This document shows, one piece after another, positions 42,306-51,384 of a DNA stretch of 64,000 bases; the stretch's first letter is position 1; each line of letters opens with the position of its first letter. Under the pieces are notes generated by a model. That model was not told the DNA's origin, made no database searches, and worked only from the letters and a program-made list of their open reading frames with translations. The DNA is taken from the NCBI RefSeq assembly GCF_001870675.1, contig NZ_MEHT01000017.1, positions 62,001 through 126,000 of the forward strand. Direction: 5' to 3'. This DNA comes from Roseinatronobacter thiooxidans. Its GTDB lineage: Bacteria; Pseudomonadota; Alphaproteobacteria; Rhodobacterales; Rhodobacteraceae. The position numbers were made by a program, and so were the translations under genes.

Positions 42306-42312
42306 TCCGAGA

Positions 42313-43878
42313 ATGACACAGGCACAAACACAGGCGATGCGGCAGGACACTGCCGCATCCAACGCGTTCGCAATCGAATTGCGCGGCATTTCCAAGGCGT
42401 TTGGGCCGGTTCAGGCGAATAAGGACATTTCGATCCGCGTGCGGCGCGGCACGATCCACGGGATCGTGGGCGAGAATGGCGCGGGCAAATCCACGCTGAT
42501 GTCAATTCTCTATGGCTTTTACCGCGCTGATTCCGGCGAAATTCTGATCAATGGCCAGCAGACGGATATACCTGACAGCCTGTCGGCCATCCGTGCTGGG
42601 GTCGGCATGGTGTTCCAGCATTTCAAGCTGGTCGAGAATTTCACCGTGTTGGAAAACGTGATCTTGGGTGCCGAAGCGGGCGCAATGCTGCGCCCCTCAC
42701 TGGCCAAAGCGCGCGGTCTGTTGAAAGATTTGGCGCGCGAGTTTGAATTGAATGTTGATCCTGATGCGTTGATTGAAAACCTGTCTGTTGGTCACCAGCA
42801 GCGCGTTGAAATCCTTAAGGCGCTGTATCGAGAAGCGGATATCCTGATTTTGGACGAGCCGACAGGCGTGCTGACCCCGTCCGAGGCAGACCATCTGTTC
42901 CGCATTCTGCGCGGGCTGAAAGAGCAGGGCAAAACCATCATCCTGATTACACATAAATTGCGTGAAATCATGGATGTAACGGATGAAGTTTCAGTCATGC
43001 GGCGCGGCGAGATGGTGGCTACCCGCACCACATCCGAAACCAGCCCGACCGAGCTTGCAGAATTAATGGTGGGCCGTAAGGTCTTGTTGCGCGTAGAGAA
43101 AACGCCAGCCATGCCGGGGCCGGAGGTGCTGCGCGTCGAAGGGTTGCGGCTGGTCGATGCGCAGGGCGTGGAGCGGTTGCGCAGCATCGGCTTTGCGCTG
43201 CGCGCGGGTGAGATTGTGGGCATTGCAGGCGTTGCCGGAAACGGCCAGTCTGAACTGCTGGAGGTTCTGGCCGGTCTGCGCCCCGCCGAAGGTCAGGCGT
43301 GGATGAAGGGTGCCCCCCTGCCGCTGTCAGGGCCGGATTGCGACGCACAGGCGCGGCGCGCGCGGCGCATAGCCCATGTGCCGGAAGACCGCCACCGCCG
43401 CGGGCTGGTGCTGAATTTCCATGCTTGGGAAAATACCGCGCTGGGGTATCACAATGATGATGCCTATAATCCCAGCCCGTGGAAAATGGATAACGCCGCC
43501 ATCATCCGCGACACGCAGGCCAAGATGGCGGCGTTCGATGTGCGCCCGCCAGACCCGCAGTTGAAGGCCAGCGGGTTTTCAGGGGGCAACCAGCAAAAAA
43601 TTGTGCTGGCCCGGGAGATTGAACACACACCCGAAGTGTTGCTGGTGGGCCAGCCCACACGCGGGGTCGATATTGGCGCGATTGAATTCATCCACCAGCG
43701 GCTGATCACGCTGCGCGATGCGGGTGCCGCGATTTTGCTGGTCTCGGTGGAACTGGATGAAATCCTGTCACTCTCTGACCGGATCATCGTCATGTTTGAC
43801 GGCCGCATTATGGGAGAGCGCGCGCCGGACCAGACAAATGCGCAGGAATTGGGGCTTATGATGGCGGGCATGGCATGA
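42313..43878 (+). CDS. BMP-type (nucleoside) ABC transporter ATPase, double-domain
   Basis: The 521-residue protein has two ATPase halves. The first holds Walker A GENGAGKS (53-60) and signature LSVGHQQRVEILKAL with DEPTGVL. The second has a degenerate P-loop (IAGVAGNGQSELLEVLAGLR) but an intact signature SGGNQQKIVLAREI. This is the YufO/RbsA-type layout. It starts 7 bases after the binding-protein stop, and its stop codon overlaps the first permease by 4 bases. Confidence 0.9.
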   Translation: MTQAQTQAMRQDTAASNAFAIELRGISKAFGPVQANKDISIRVRRGTIHGIVGENGAGKSTLMSILYGFYRADSGEILINGQQTDIPDSLSAIRAGVGMVFQHFKLVENFTVLENVILGAEAGAMLRPSLAKARGLLKDLAREFELNVDPDALIENLSVGHQQRVEILKALYREADILILDEPTGVLTPSEADHLFRILRGLKEQGKTIILITHKLREIMDVTDEVSVMRRGEMVATRTTSETSPTELAELMVGRKVLLRVEKTPAMPGPEVLRVEGLRLVDAQGVERLRSIGFALRAGEIVGIAGVAGNGQSELLEVLAGLRPAEGQAWMKGAPLPLSGPDCDAQARRARRIAHVPEDRHRRGLVLNFHAWENTALGYHNDDAYNPSPWKMDNAAIIRDTQAKMAAFDVRPPDPQLKASGFSGGNQQKIVLAREIEHTPEVLLVGQPTRGVDIGAIEFIHQRLITLRDAGAAILLVSVELDEILSLSDRIIVMFDGRIMGERAPDQTNAQELGLMMAGMA

Positions 43879-44969
43879 GCAGGGGGCGCATTCCGCATTG
43901 GGCAGATGTGACGCTGGTGCCGCTGGCTTCGGTTTTTCTGGCCTTTGTGATTTCGGGCATTCTGATCTGGGCCATCGGCGAAAGCCCTTGGGCCGCGATG
44001 AAGCTGATGGTCGAAGGGGCGTTCGGGTCCAGCTATGGCTGGGGCTATACGCTGTTTTATGCCACGAATTTCATCTTTACGGGTTTGGCCGTGGCGGTGG
44101 CGTTCCAAGCGCGGCTGTTCAATATCGGGGGCGAAGGGCAGGCGCTTTTGGGGGGCCTTGGTGTGGCGCTGGTGTGCCTGTATATTCCGTGGCCGCATTG
44201 GTCGCTTGCGCTGATCGCAGCAAGCTTAGGTGCGGCGGTGTTCGGGGCAGGCTGGGCGCTTATTCCGGGCTATCTGCAAGCCAAACGCGGCAGCCATATC
44301 GTGATCACCACGATTATGTTCAATTTCATTGCCGCGTCATTGCTGGGGTATTTTCTGGTCAATGTGCTGCGCCCGCAAGGGGCACAAGACCCGTCATCGC
44401 CGCGCTTTCCCTCCGAGACGGCCTTGCCGAAGCTGCATGAAATTCTTGGCGTATTCGGCATTCCGTTTTCGACTGTGCCGCCTGTGAACATCTCGCTTCT
44501 GATCGCTGTTGGAATGTGTTTCGCGGTCTGGTTTATGCTGTGGCGCACGCGGCTGGGCTTTCAGATCCGCGCCTTTGGTGAATCAGAGCCTGCGGCGGAA
44601 TATGCTGGCATCAGCCCTGTGCGGATCACGGTTTATGTGATGCTGATCTCTGGCGCGCTGGCGGGATTGATGGCAGTCAATTCCGTTATGGGCGAGCAGC
44701 AGCGCCTTGTGTTGAACGCGGTCGAGGGGGCGGGGTTTATCGGCATTGCCGTCGCACTGATGGGGCGCAACCACCCGTTTGGCGTGTTTCTGGCGGCAAT
44801 CCTGTTCGGGTTTCTGTATCAGGGCGGGGCAGAGCTGGCGCTATGGACAGGGATTCCGCGTGAATTGATCGTGGTCATTCAGGCGCTGGTCATCCTGTTC
44901 ACCGGCGCGCTGGACAATATGGTGCGCATCCCGATTGCGCGGATATTCGCAATGCGGGGGGCGCGGTGA
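43875..44969 (+). CDS. BMP-type ABC transporter permease 1
   Basis: The 364-residue membrane protein has about nine hydrophobic segments and the landmarks VAFQARLFNIGGEGQALLGG, AKRGSHIVITTIMFNFIAAS and RIRAFGESEPAAEYAGISPV-like coupling sequence. It matches the YufP/NupB-type permease of nucleoside ABC transporters. It overlaps the ATPase gene by 4 bases at the front and the second permease at its stop codon. Confidence 0.87.
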   Translation: MSRGRIPHWADVTLVPLASVFLAFVISGILIWAIGESPWAAMKLMVEGAFGSSYGWGYTLFYATNFIFTGLAVAVAFQARLFNIGGEGQALLGGLGVALVCLYIPWPHWSLALIAASLGAAVFGAGWALIPGYLQAKRGSHIVITTIMFNFIAASLLGYFLVNVLRPQGAQDPSSPRFPSETALPKLHEILGVFGIPFSTVPPVNISLLIAVGMCFAVWFMLWRTRLGFQIRAFGESEPAAEYAGISPVRITVYVMLISGALAGLMAVNSVMGEQQRLVLNAVEGAGFIGIAVALMGRNHPFGVFLAAILFGFLYQGGAELALWTGIPRELIVVIQALVILFTGALDNMVRIPIARIFAMRGAR

Positions 44970-45934
44970 TGGATTTCATGGTACTGGTACAAGTGCTGGA
45001 ATCGACCATGCGTCTGGCAACGCCGTTGTTGTTTGCCTGCCTTGCGGGCCTGATATCCGAACGCGCGGGCGTGTTCGACATCGGGCTGGAAGGCAAGATG
45101 CTGGTGGCGGCTTTCATGGCGGCCTCTATCGCGTTTGTGTCCGGCAATGTCTGGATCGGCGTGGCGGCGGCGGTGGGCGTGTCGGTGGCAATGTCGCTGA
45201 TGCATGGTCTGGCCTCGATCACGTTTCGGGGCAATCAGCTGATTTCCGGCGTGGCGATCAACTTTCTTGCGGCGGGCATCACGGTTGTGATTGCGCAAAA
45301 CTGGTTCCGGCAGGGGGGGCGCACGCCGTCGCTGTCGGGCGATGCGCGCATGGCGCGGATTGATCTGCCCTTTGCCGAGGCGCTGCGCGATGTGCCAGTG
45401 ATCGGGCCAATCTACCACGGCATTCTGTCGGGCCATGCGCTGTTGGTCTATGTCGCGCTGCTATGTGTGCCGCTGACATGGTTCATGCTGTTTCGCACCC
45501 GCTTTGGCCTGCGTCTGCGCGCAGTGGGCGAAAACCCCGCCGCCGTCGATACAGCGGGCGTTTCGGTTGTGGGCCTGCGCTACGGGGCGGTGGCCATTTG
45601 CGGCGTGCTATGCGGGTTGGCTGGCGCCTATCTTTCAACCGGGCTATCCGCGGGATTCGTCAAGGACATGACAGCGGGCAGGGGCTTTATTGCCTTGGCG
45701 GCGATGATCTTTGCCAAATGGCGGCCTTGGCATGCAATGGGGGCCGTGTTTTTGTTCGGATTGCTGGAAGCTGTGGCCAATCGGTTCCAGAATATCGATA
45801 TTCTGGGGGTGAATTTGCCAGTTCAGGCCATGCAGGCCTTGCCCTATATCCTGACCGTTGTCATTCTGGCAGGGTTCGTGGGCAAGGCGATACCGCCGCG
45901 CGCCGGTGGCGCTGCATACGTCAAGGAACACTAA
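44969..45934 (+). CDS. BMP-type ABC transporter permease 2
   Basis: The 321-residue membrane protein starts at the ATG overlapping the previous stop (TGATG); a GTG one codon earlier is also possible. It has RAGVFDIGLEGKMLVAAFMA, FRGNQLISGVAINFLAAGIT, FGLRLRAVGENPAAVDTAGV and GRGFIALAAMIFAKWRPWHA, typical of YufQ/NupC-type permeases. It forms the second half of the membrane channel. A 27-base gap separates it from the TauE gene. Confidence 0.88.
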   Translation: MDFMVLVQVLESTMRLATPLLFACLAGLISERAGVFDIGLEGKMLVAAFMAASIAFVSGNVWIGVAAAVGVSVAMSLMHGLASITFRGNQLISGVAINFLAAGITVVIAQNWFRQGGRTPSLSGDARMARIDLPFAEALRDVPVIGPIYHGILSGHALLVYVALLCVPLTWFMLFRTRFGLRLRAVGENPAAVDTAGVSVVGLRYGAVAICGVLCGLAGAYLSTGLSAGFVKDMTAGRGFIALAAMIFAKWRPWHAMGAVFLFGLLEAVANRFQNIDILGVNLPVQAMQALPYILTVVILAGFVGKAIPPRAGGAAYVKEH

Positions 45935-45961
45935 CCGGCCCAGCGCGGCCCCGAGACTGGC

Positions 45962-46882
45962 ATGCAGATCTATCTGCCCATCGCCGAGACTTCTGTAAAC
46001 GCCTTTACCCTGCTGGGTGTCGGTGGTGGTGTCGGTGTGCTGTCTGGCATGTTCGGCGTGGGCGGCGGGTTTCTGATTACGCCGCTTTTGTTCTTTATCG
46101 GGGTGCCGCCTGCGGTGGCAGTGGCAACGGGTGTCAATCAGGTTGTGGCATCCTCTATCTCCGGTGTTCTGGCGCATCTCAAGCGCAAGACAGTTGATAT
46201 CCGGATGGGAACCGTGCTGCTGATTGGGGGTCTGATCGGCTCGCTTATCGGGATCTGGTTTTTTAATTTAATGAGCCGGCTGGGCCAGATCGACCTGATT
46301 GTTCAGCTGTCCTATGTCATCTTCCTTGGCATCATTGGCGGGCTGATGCTGCAAGAAAGCCTGCGTGCATTGATGCGCTCCAAGAACCCCAACGCAGTGC
46401 GGCGCAAGCTGCATACGCATATCTGGGTGCATAACCTGCCGATGAAGATGAAGTTCCGCACATCGGGGCTGTATATCTCGGTCTTTCCGCCGCTGCTGGT
46501 GGGGGTGGGTGTTGGGATACTGGCCGCGATTATGGGGGTTGGGGGCGGTTTCGTGCTGGTGCCTGCCATGATCTACCTGTTGGGCATGCCCACCAAAGTG
46601 GTAATCGGCACTTCGCTGTTTCAGGTGACATTCGTGGCGGCCTTTACCACCATGATGCATGCGATCACCAACCAGAGCGTTGATGTGATGCTGGCGATCT
46701 TCCTGATCCTTGGCGGGGTGATCGGGGCGCAGGTTGGCACGCGGATCGGGGTGAAGCTGCGGGCAGAGCAGTTGCGCATTCTGCTGGCACTTCTGGTGCT
46801 GGCGGTATGCGGTAAAATCGCGTTCGACCTGCTATGGACCCCGTCAGAGCTGTATTCGATCACTGTGGCGGGGCGGTTCTGA
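45962..46882 (+). CDS. TauE/SafE family sulfite-exporter-like membrane protein
   Basis: The 306-residue protein has about eight hydrophobic segments with two Gly-rich repeats of the family: GVLSGMFGVGGGFLITPLLF and GILAAIMGVGGGFVLVPAMI. TauE/SafE proteins move sulfonates, sulfite, sulfoacetate or other small anions, usually as exporters. The stop codon overlaps the TIGR02186 gene (TGATG). This TauE-TIGR02186 pairing recurs in alphaproteobacteria. Confidence 0.88.
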   Translation: MQIYLPIAETSVNAFTLLGVGGGVGVLSGMFGVGGGFLITPLLFFIGVPPAVAVATGVNQVVASSISGVLAHLKRKTVDIRMGTVLLIGGLIGSLIGIWFFNLMSRLGQIDLIVQLSYVIFLGIIGGLMLQESLRALMRSKNPNAVRRKLHTHIWVHNLPMKMKFRTSGLYISVFPPLLVGVGVGILAAIMGVGGGFVLVPAMIYLLGMPTKVVIGTSLFQVTFVAAFTTMMHAITNQSVDVMLAIFLILGGVIGAQVGTRIGVKLRAEQLRILLALLVLAVCGKIAFDLLWTPSELYSITVAGRF

Positions 46883-47640
46883 TGCGCGTCTTGCTGGCAT
46901 TTCTGGTTCTGCTGGCCGCGCTGCCGCTGCGTGCCGAAGAGGTGATCGTGGGCCTAAGCCAGAACCGCGTGTCGCTGACGGTGAATTTTGAAGGCTCTGA
47001 AATCCTGATCTTCGGGGCAGTGCGGCGCGAATTGGCGTTGCCGGAAGATTCGGCGCTGGATGTGATTGTCGCAATTGAAGGGCCACCCCAACAAGCGACC
47101 ATCTGGCGCAAAGCGCGCCGCGCGGGCATCTGGGTCAATACCGAAGGCCAAGAGCTGCGCGCCGCGCCCAGTTTCTACGCGGTTGCAACAACCGGCCCGC
47201 TTAGCGAAATTCTGTCTGTCGATGCAGACCTGACACACCGCATTTCCACGCGGTTGGCGATATTCGAGGCGCGCAGCGGTGTTGACAGGACAGACCCCGC
47301 CGCCTTTACCGAAGCGCTGATCCGCATTCGAGAATCCGAAGGCTTGTACCAGCAGCGCGAAGGCACGGTAGATTTGCAACGCGACACGCTGTTCAGCACG
47401 CGCCTGACCCTGCCCAAAACCATTGTCGAAGGGTCTTATGCCGCGCGCATCTTTCTTGTGCGCGATGGCGATGTGATAGATGAATTTGAAACATTCATCG
47501 ATGTGCGCAAGGCCGTGCTGGAACGCTGGCTGACCAATCTGGCCTATGATCAACCGTTTCTATACGGGCTGCTTGCGCTGTTTCTGGCGGTCTTTTTCGG
47601 CTGGGGGGCATCGGCCTTGTTCCGGCTGTTGCGCAGCTGA
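46882..47640 (+). CDS. TIGR02186 family envelope protein
   Basis: The 252-residue protein has a signal peptide (MRVLLAFLVLLAALPLRAEE), a periplasmic domain (GLSQNRVSLTVNFEGSEILI, FGAVRREL, IWRKARRAGIWVN, LPKTIVEGSYAARIFLVRDG) and one C-terminal membrane helix (LYGLLALFLAVFFGWGASAL). This matches the TIGR02186 family of unknown function. It is coupled to the TauE gene and likely works with it. Confidence 0.85.
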   Translation: MRVLLAFLVLLAALPLRAEEVIVGLSQNRVSLTVNFEGSEILIFGAVRRELALPEDSALDVIVAIEGPPQQATIWRKARRAGIWVNTEGQELRAAPSFYAVATTGPLSEILSVDADLTHRISTRLAIFEARSGVDRTDPAAFTEALIRIRESEGLYQQREGTVDLQRDTLFSTRLTLPKTIVEGSYAARIFLVRDGDVIDEFETFIDVRKAVLERWLTNLAYDQPFLYGLLALFLAVFFGWGASALFRLLRS

Positions 47641-47645
47641 ACAGT

Positions 47646-47882
47646 TCAGAACGCCCGAAAGGTCATGGTTGTGACTGTGCGGCTGATGCCTGCTATGTCG
47701 AACAGATTATTGGTCAGGAAATGGCCTACATCTTCATCTTCGGGGATATAGACCTTTGCAATCAGATCAAACTCGCCCGAGGTCGAGTAAAGCTCTGACA
47801 CCACTTCGCGGTCATAGATGGCATCGGCTACCTCATAGGTTTTGCCGGGCTGGCAGCGGAACTGGACGAAAACGCAGCGCAT
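47646..47882 (-). CDS. Stand-alone Lrp/AsnC ligand-binding (RAM) domain protein
   Basis: The 78-residue protein (MRCVFVQFRCQPGKTYEVAD, then ELYSTSGEFDLIAKVYIPED) is an AsnC_trans_reg/RAM domain without the DNA-binding half. Such single-domain proteins bind amino acids and may combine with full-length Lrp proteins. AGGAG precedes the ATG. It converges on the TIGR02186 gene with a 5-base gap. Confidence 0.85.
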   Translation of the reverse strand: MRCVFVQFRCQPGKTYEVADAIYDREVVSELYSTSGEFDLIAKVYIPEDEDVGHFLTNNLFDIAGISRTVTTMTFRAF

Positions 47883-47978
47883 CGAAATCTCCTGTCAGGG
47901 GATGGCACCTTTGGGGGCCATTGGGGCTTTACCCCCCTTGTGTTGCAGCAAGTTGGCGCCATGGCAAGCCTCTGGCCG

Positions 47979-49502
47979 TCAGCTCTCTGCGGCCAGTGCC
48001 AAGGGGGCTGGGGGGGTGCTGAGATCATCTGTGGATAGCGGCGTCTGCGGGAGGGCAAGGCGGTTGCGGATGACCCAGTGCAGGCGGTGTTCGGCGCGGG
48101 TGATGGCCACATAGGCCAGGCGCTTCCATAGCGGTATGCCCGCCTCTGATCGTCCGGCACGGGCGGCGGCGAACAGGTCGGGCGCGAAGACCTGCACATC
48201 GGGCCATTGCGAGCCTTGCGCCTTGTGAATGGTTACCGCCGCCCCATGCACAAAGGCAGCCCCCATTGTGGCGGCAAAGGGGATGAAGGGTTCTTCGTCC
48301 AGGTCTTTCTCGATCTTGATGATCGAGGCGACAGAAATCTGCGGCTCTTCCGCGCCGAAGATATGCAGGCGCGAAAAGCCCGGTTTGCGTCCGGGGCCAA
48401 GATAGACGACCTGCGCGCCCTTGATCAGGCCGCGCGCTTCCAGATCGATGCGCTTCTTGCGGTGCTTCAGTGGCAGTTCCAACCCGTCACAGATCAGCGG
48501 TTCTCCTGCCATCAACGCGGTCTCGGGTGCGCCATGGGCGTTGCGAAAGGCGTTGATCAGGCGCAACCGCGTGGCATTGCGCCAGACCAGCACAGGCGAG
48601 CGCGCCATCAGATCGCTGTTCACACGCTCTGCCAGATGCACGCGGTCATCGCGGGCGGCGGCGTCTTGCAGCTTATCCTCGAACGCTTCAAACCCCATGT
48701 CAGGGTCTGCAAGTGCATGGGCCAGATCCAGAATCGGGTTGTCCTGTGCCTGACGGTGGATGCGCGACAGCCGTAGCTGCGCGGGTGCTGGCAGTTTGTC
48801 GAACACCATCGACCCTGATTGCCCAACTGGGGCAAGCTGCGCAGGATCGCCAAACAGGATCAGGGTTGAGAACAGTTCCTGCAAATCTTCCAACTGGCGC
48901 GCATCCAGCATCGAGCTTTCATCGACAAAGCCGATATCCAGCGGGTCTTCGCGCCGCTTCCATCCGGTAATGAAATCCGACCCGCGCAAACCTGCGGCGG
49001 CCAAAGCCCCGGGAATGGATTTGACCTGCGCATAGAAAGCGTGCGCGCGGTCAAGTGCGGTGTCGCTTAGCCCCTCGACTGTGGGGCGCGGCAGGGCACC
49101 TGTCAGCCATTCGGCGATGCGTTCATATTCAGGGTCATAGACAGGGGTATAGAGAATGCGGTGAATGGTTGTCGCGGCCACCCCGCGCCCGCGCAGCACG
49201 GATGCGGCCTTGTTGGTGGGGGCCAGCACGGCAAGGCTGCGCCGTTCGCGCTTGCGCCGTCCCTCATACTCGCCCGAGACCAGCTCCACCCCCATTTCCA
49301 GCAGGGCGCGGGTCAGATCGGCCAGAAGCATGGTCTTGCCAGACCCCGCCTTGCCCATAATCGCCAAGGTCGCGCGGGCCTCGCCTTGGGCGGGCAGGCA
49401 TTGACCATCAGCCAGATTAACCCCCGCCGCTGCAAGCACAGCGGCAACGCGGTCCCAAGCTTCGGCCTGATCTTCGGAAAATTGAACGACAGCGTCTGAC
49501 AT
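47979..49502 (-). CDS. RecD-like ATP-dependent helicase/AAA ATPase
   Basis: The 507-residue product has Walker A GKAGSGKTMLLADLTRAL, AVLAPTNKAASVLRGRG, the DE-box FVDESSMLDARQL, then GDPAQLAPVGQSGSM, and the C-terminal UvrD_C_2 segment VHGAAVTIHKAQGSQWPDVQ with LAYVAITRAEHRLHW. It is a superfamily 1B helicase of the RecD2/TraA-like type, without RecBCD partners nearby. It should translocate on single-stranded DNA during repair; the specific role is unknown. Confidence 0.88.
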   Translation of the reverse strand: MSDAVVQFSEDQAEAWDRVAAVLAAAGVNLADGQCLPAQGEARATLAIMGKAGSGKTMLLADLTRALLEMGVELVSGEYEGRRKRERRSLAVLAPTNKAASVLRGRGVAATTIHRILYTPVYDPEYERIAEWLTGALPRPTVEGLSDTALDRAHAFYAQVKSIPGALAAAGLRGSDFITGWKRREDPLDIGFVDESSMLDARQLEDLQELFSTLILFGDPAQLAPVGQSGSMVFDKLPAPAQLRLSRIHRQAQDNPILDLAHALADPDMGFEAFEDKLQDAAARDDRVHLAERVNSDLMARSPVLVWRNATRLRLINAFRNAHGAPETALMAGEPLICDGLELPLKHRKKRIDLEARGLIKGAQVVYLGPGRKPGFSRLHIFGAEEPQISVASIIKIEKDLDEEPFIPFAATMGAAFVHGAAVTIHKAQGSQWPDVQVFAPDLFAAARAGRSEAGIPLWKRLAYVAITRAEHRLHWVIRNRLALPQTPLSTDDLSTPPAPLALAAES

Positions 49503-49644
49503 GGCGGCAACCTAGCGTATGCCTGCGCAAAAGTGCACCGCATTTCAACGCACCGGCGCAGAAATCCTTAAAGTGATTTCAGAAAGAATTGACAGACTTT
49601 TTCGGTTGGAACTGGCGGTAAAACAAAAACCGCATCGGTTTTGG

Positions 49645-49803
49645 TCATTTATCCTGTCCCGTGCCGTCCCCTTCGCGCAAGGCCAGTTCGACATGGGCAA
49701 GCTGGATCGCCATCTCCAGATGCTCGGCCAATGCGGGCAGGCCGTTTTGCACCGCATAGATGCGAAGTTCCACCAAGGTTTCGATCAACCAGACATGCGA
49801 CAT
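49645..49803 (-). CDS. Small conserved hypothetical protein (52 aa)
   Basis: The start at 49803 has GGGAG 9 bases upstream and gives MSHVWLIETLVELRIYAVQN, then GLPALAEHLEMAIQLAHVEL, ending with REGDGTGQDK. It is an amphipathic helical protein of a type I recall as conserved in Rhodobacterales, without known function. An ATG at 49842 would add 13 residues. Confidence 0.6.
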   Translation of the reverse strand: MSHVWLIETLVELRIYAVQNGLPALAEHLEMAIQLAHVELALREGDGTGQDK

Positions 49804-49886
49804 GGTGGCGCGCTCCCTCAAGACAGGTCTGTTTGCCTGCACATGCGAGTCTAACGTCTGGGCGGTTAATGCGCGATTACGAGCAG

Positions 49887-49921
49887 AAAAAAACCGCCGT
49901 GCAGCCTATGCTGCACGGCGG
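49887..49921 (-). terminator. Rho-independent terminator of ccr
   Basis: A perfect 12-bp stem (CCGCCGTGCAGC at 49894-49905, GCTGCACGGCGG at 49910-49921) with a 4-base loop is followed on the minus strand by TTTTTTT. It lies 27 bases past the ccr stop codon. Confidence 0.9.
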
Positions 49922-49948
49922 TGTGCCGATGGGTAAGCCTGATGGTGC

Positions 49949-51241
49949 CTAGCGCTTTGGCCCTGCTTCCAGCGCGTCTTCAAAGGTGCGCAGCCCTGTG
50001 CGCGGGGCCTGAACCAGCACGGCCATATTGCCGGGCTTGTGTTCATTGTTCAGCATCTTCACATGCGCTGCCGGAATCTCGGCCCAAGGGAACACTTCGG
50101 ACATGCAGGGGTCAAGGCGGCGCTCGATCATCAGCTGGTTTGCGGCAGATGCCTGCTTGAGATGCGCAAAATGGCTGCCTTGCAGACGCTTTTGGTGCAT
50201 CCACATATAGCGCACATCAAAAGTGCAGTTGAACCCGCTGGTGCCTGCACAGATCACGACCATGCCGCCCTTTTTCACAACGAGGGTCGAGACAGGGAAG
50301 GTCGCTTCACCGGGGTGTTCAAACACCATATCGACATTGACACCCTTGCCGGTGATGTCCCAGATCGCCTTGCCGAATTTGCGCGCCTCTTTCAGCCAGT
50401 CATTATATTCGGGCGTGTTCACCTTTGGCAATTGACCCCAACAGTTGAAATCCTTGCGGTTAATCACGCCCTTTGCGCCCTGATCCAGCACGAACTGGCG
50501 CTTGCTTTCATCCGAGATGACGCCGATGGCATTCGCGCCCGCTGTATTCGCAAGCTGGATCGCATATGACCCAAGACCACCCGACGCGCCCCAGACCAGC
50601 ACGTTCTGGCCCGGTTTCAGGTCATGCGGTTCATGCCCGAACAACATGCGGTAGGCGGTGGCCAGTGTCAGGGTGTAGCAGGCCGATTCTTCCCATGTCA
50701 GATGCTTGGGGCGTGGCATAAGCTGCTGGGCCTGCACATTGGTGAACTGCGCGAAGCTGCCATCGGGGGTTTCATACCCCCAGATGCGCTGGCTGGGGCT
50801 GAACATAGGGTCGCCGCCGTTACAATGCTCGTCATCGCCATCGTCCTGATTGCAATGAATCACCACCTCATCGCCGACTTTCCAGCGCTTAACGGCAGAG
50901 CCTACGGCCCAAACGATGCCGGATGCATCGGAGCCTGCAATATGGAAGGGCGCTTTATGCACATCGAAAGGCGAGATCGGCTCGCCCAGACCGGCCCAGA
51001 TGCCGTTGTAATTGACACCGGCCGCCATAACCAGAACCAGCACTTCATGGCTGTCCAGCTGGGGAATATCGACCACCTCTATCTGCATGGCCTTTTCCGG
51101 GGTGCCGTGCCGTTCGCGCCGGATCGTCCAAGCATACATTTGCTTGGGAACAAAGCCCAAGGGCGGCATTTCGCCAATCTCGTACAGGTCTTTTTCTGGG
51201 GCGTCGTAATGCGCGATGCCATCCTGAGTATCCAGAGCCAT
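49949..51241 (-). CDS. ccr: Crotonyl-CoA carboxylase/reductase
   Basis: The start at 51241 has GGAGG 6 bases upstream and gives a 430-residue product, the usual length. It is a zinc-less MDR-type reductase with GSDASGIVWAVGSAVKRWKV, CNQDDGDDEHCNGGDPMFSP, VLVWGASGGLGSYAIQLANT (NADPH-binding) and VDMVFEHPGEATFPVSTLVV, as in Ccr. It reductively carboxylates crotonyl-CoA to ethylmalonyl-CoA, the key step of the ethylmalonyl-CoA pathway for acetate/C1 assimilation. It is the best single metabolic marker of the window. A strong terminator follows it. Confidence 0.95.
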   Translation of the reverse strand: MALDTQDGIAHYDAPEKDLYEIGEMPPLGFVPKQMYAWTIRRERHGTPEKAMQIEVVDIPQLDSHEVLVLVMAAGVNYNGIWAGLGEPISPFDVHKAPFHIAGSDASGIVWAVGSAVKRWKVGDEVVIHCNQDDGDDEHCNGGDPMFSPSQRIWGYETPDGSFAQFTNVQAQQLMPRPKHLTWEESACYTLTLATAYRMLFGHEPHDLKPGQNVLVWGASGGLGSYAIQLANTAGANAIGVISDESKRQFVLDQGAKGVINRKDFNCWGQLPKVNTPEYNDWLKEARKFGKAIWDITGKGVNVDMVFEHPGEATFPVSTLVVKKGGMVVICAGTSGFNCTFDVRYMWMHQKRLQGSHFAHLKQASAANQLMIERRLDPCMSEVFPWAEIPAAHVKMLNNEHKPGNMAVLVQAPRTGLRTFEDALEAGPKR

Positions 51242-51384
51242 TTGTGCCTCCAATTGTGATATCTGATGGGCCATGGCCCGGGGTGTTTGCTGCGCCGCAG
51301 AATCTTATGCGGCGCTTGCAGCATGGATAAAAAAGAGCGCGCAACAATGCAACCCTAATTAGTCTTATTTTGTAATTTTATGTC

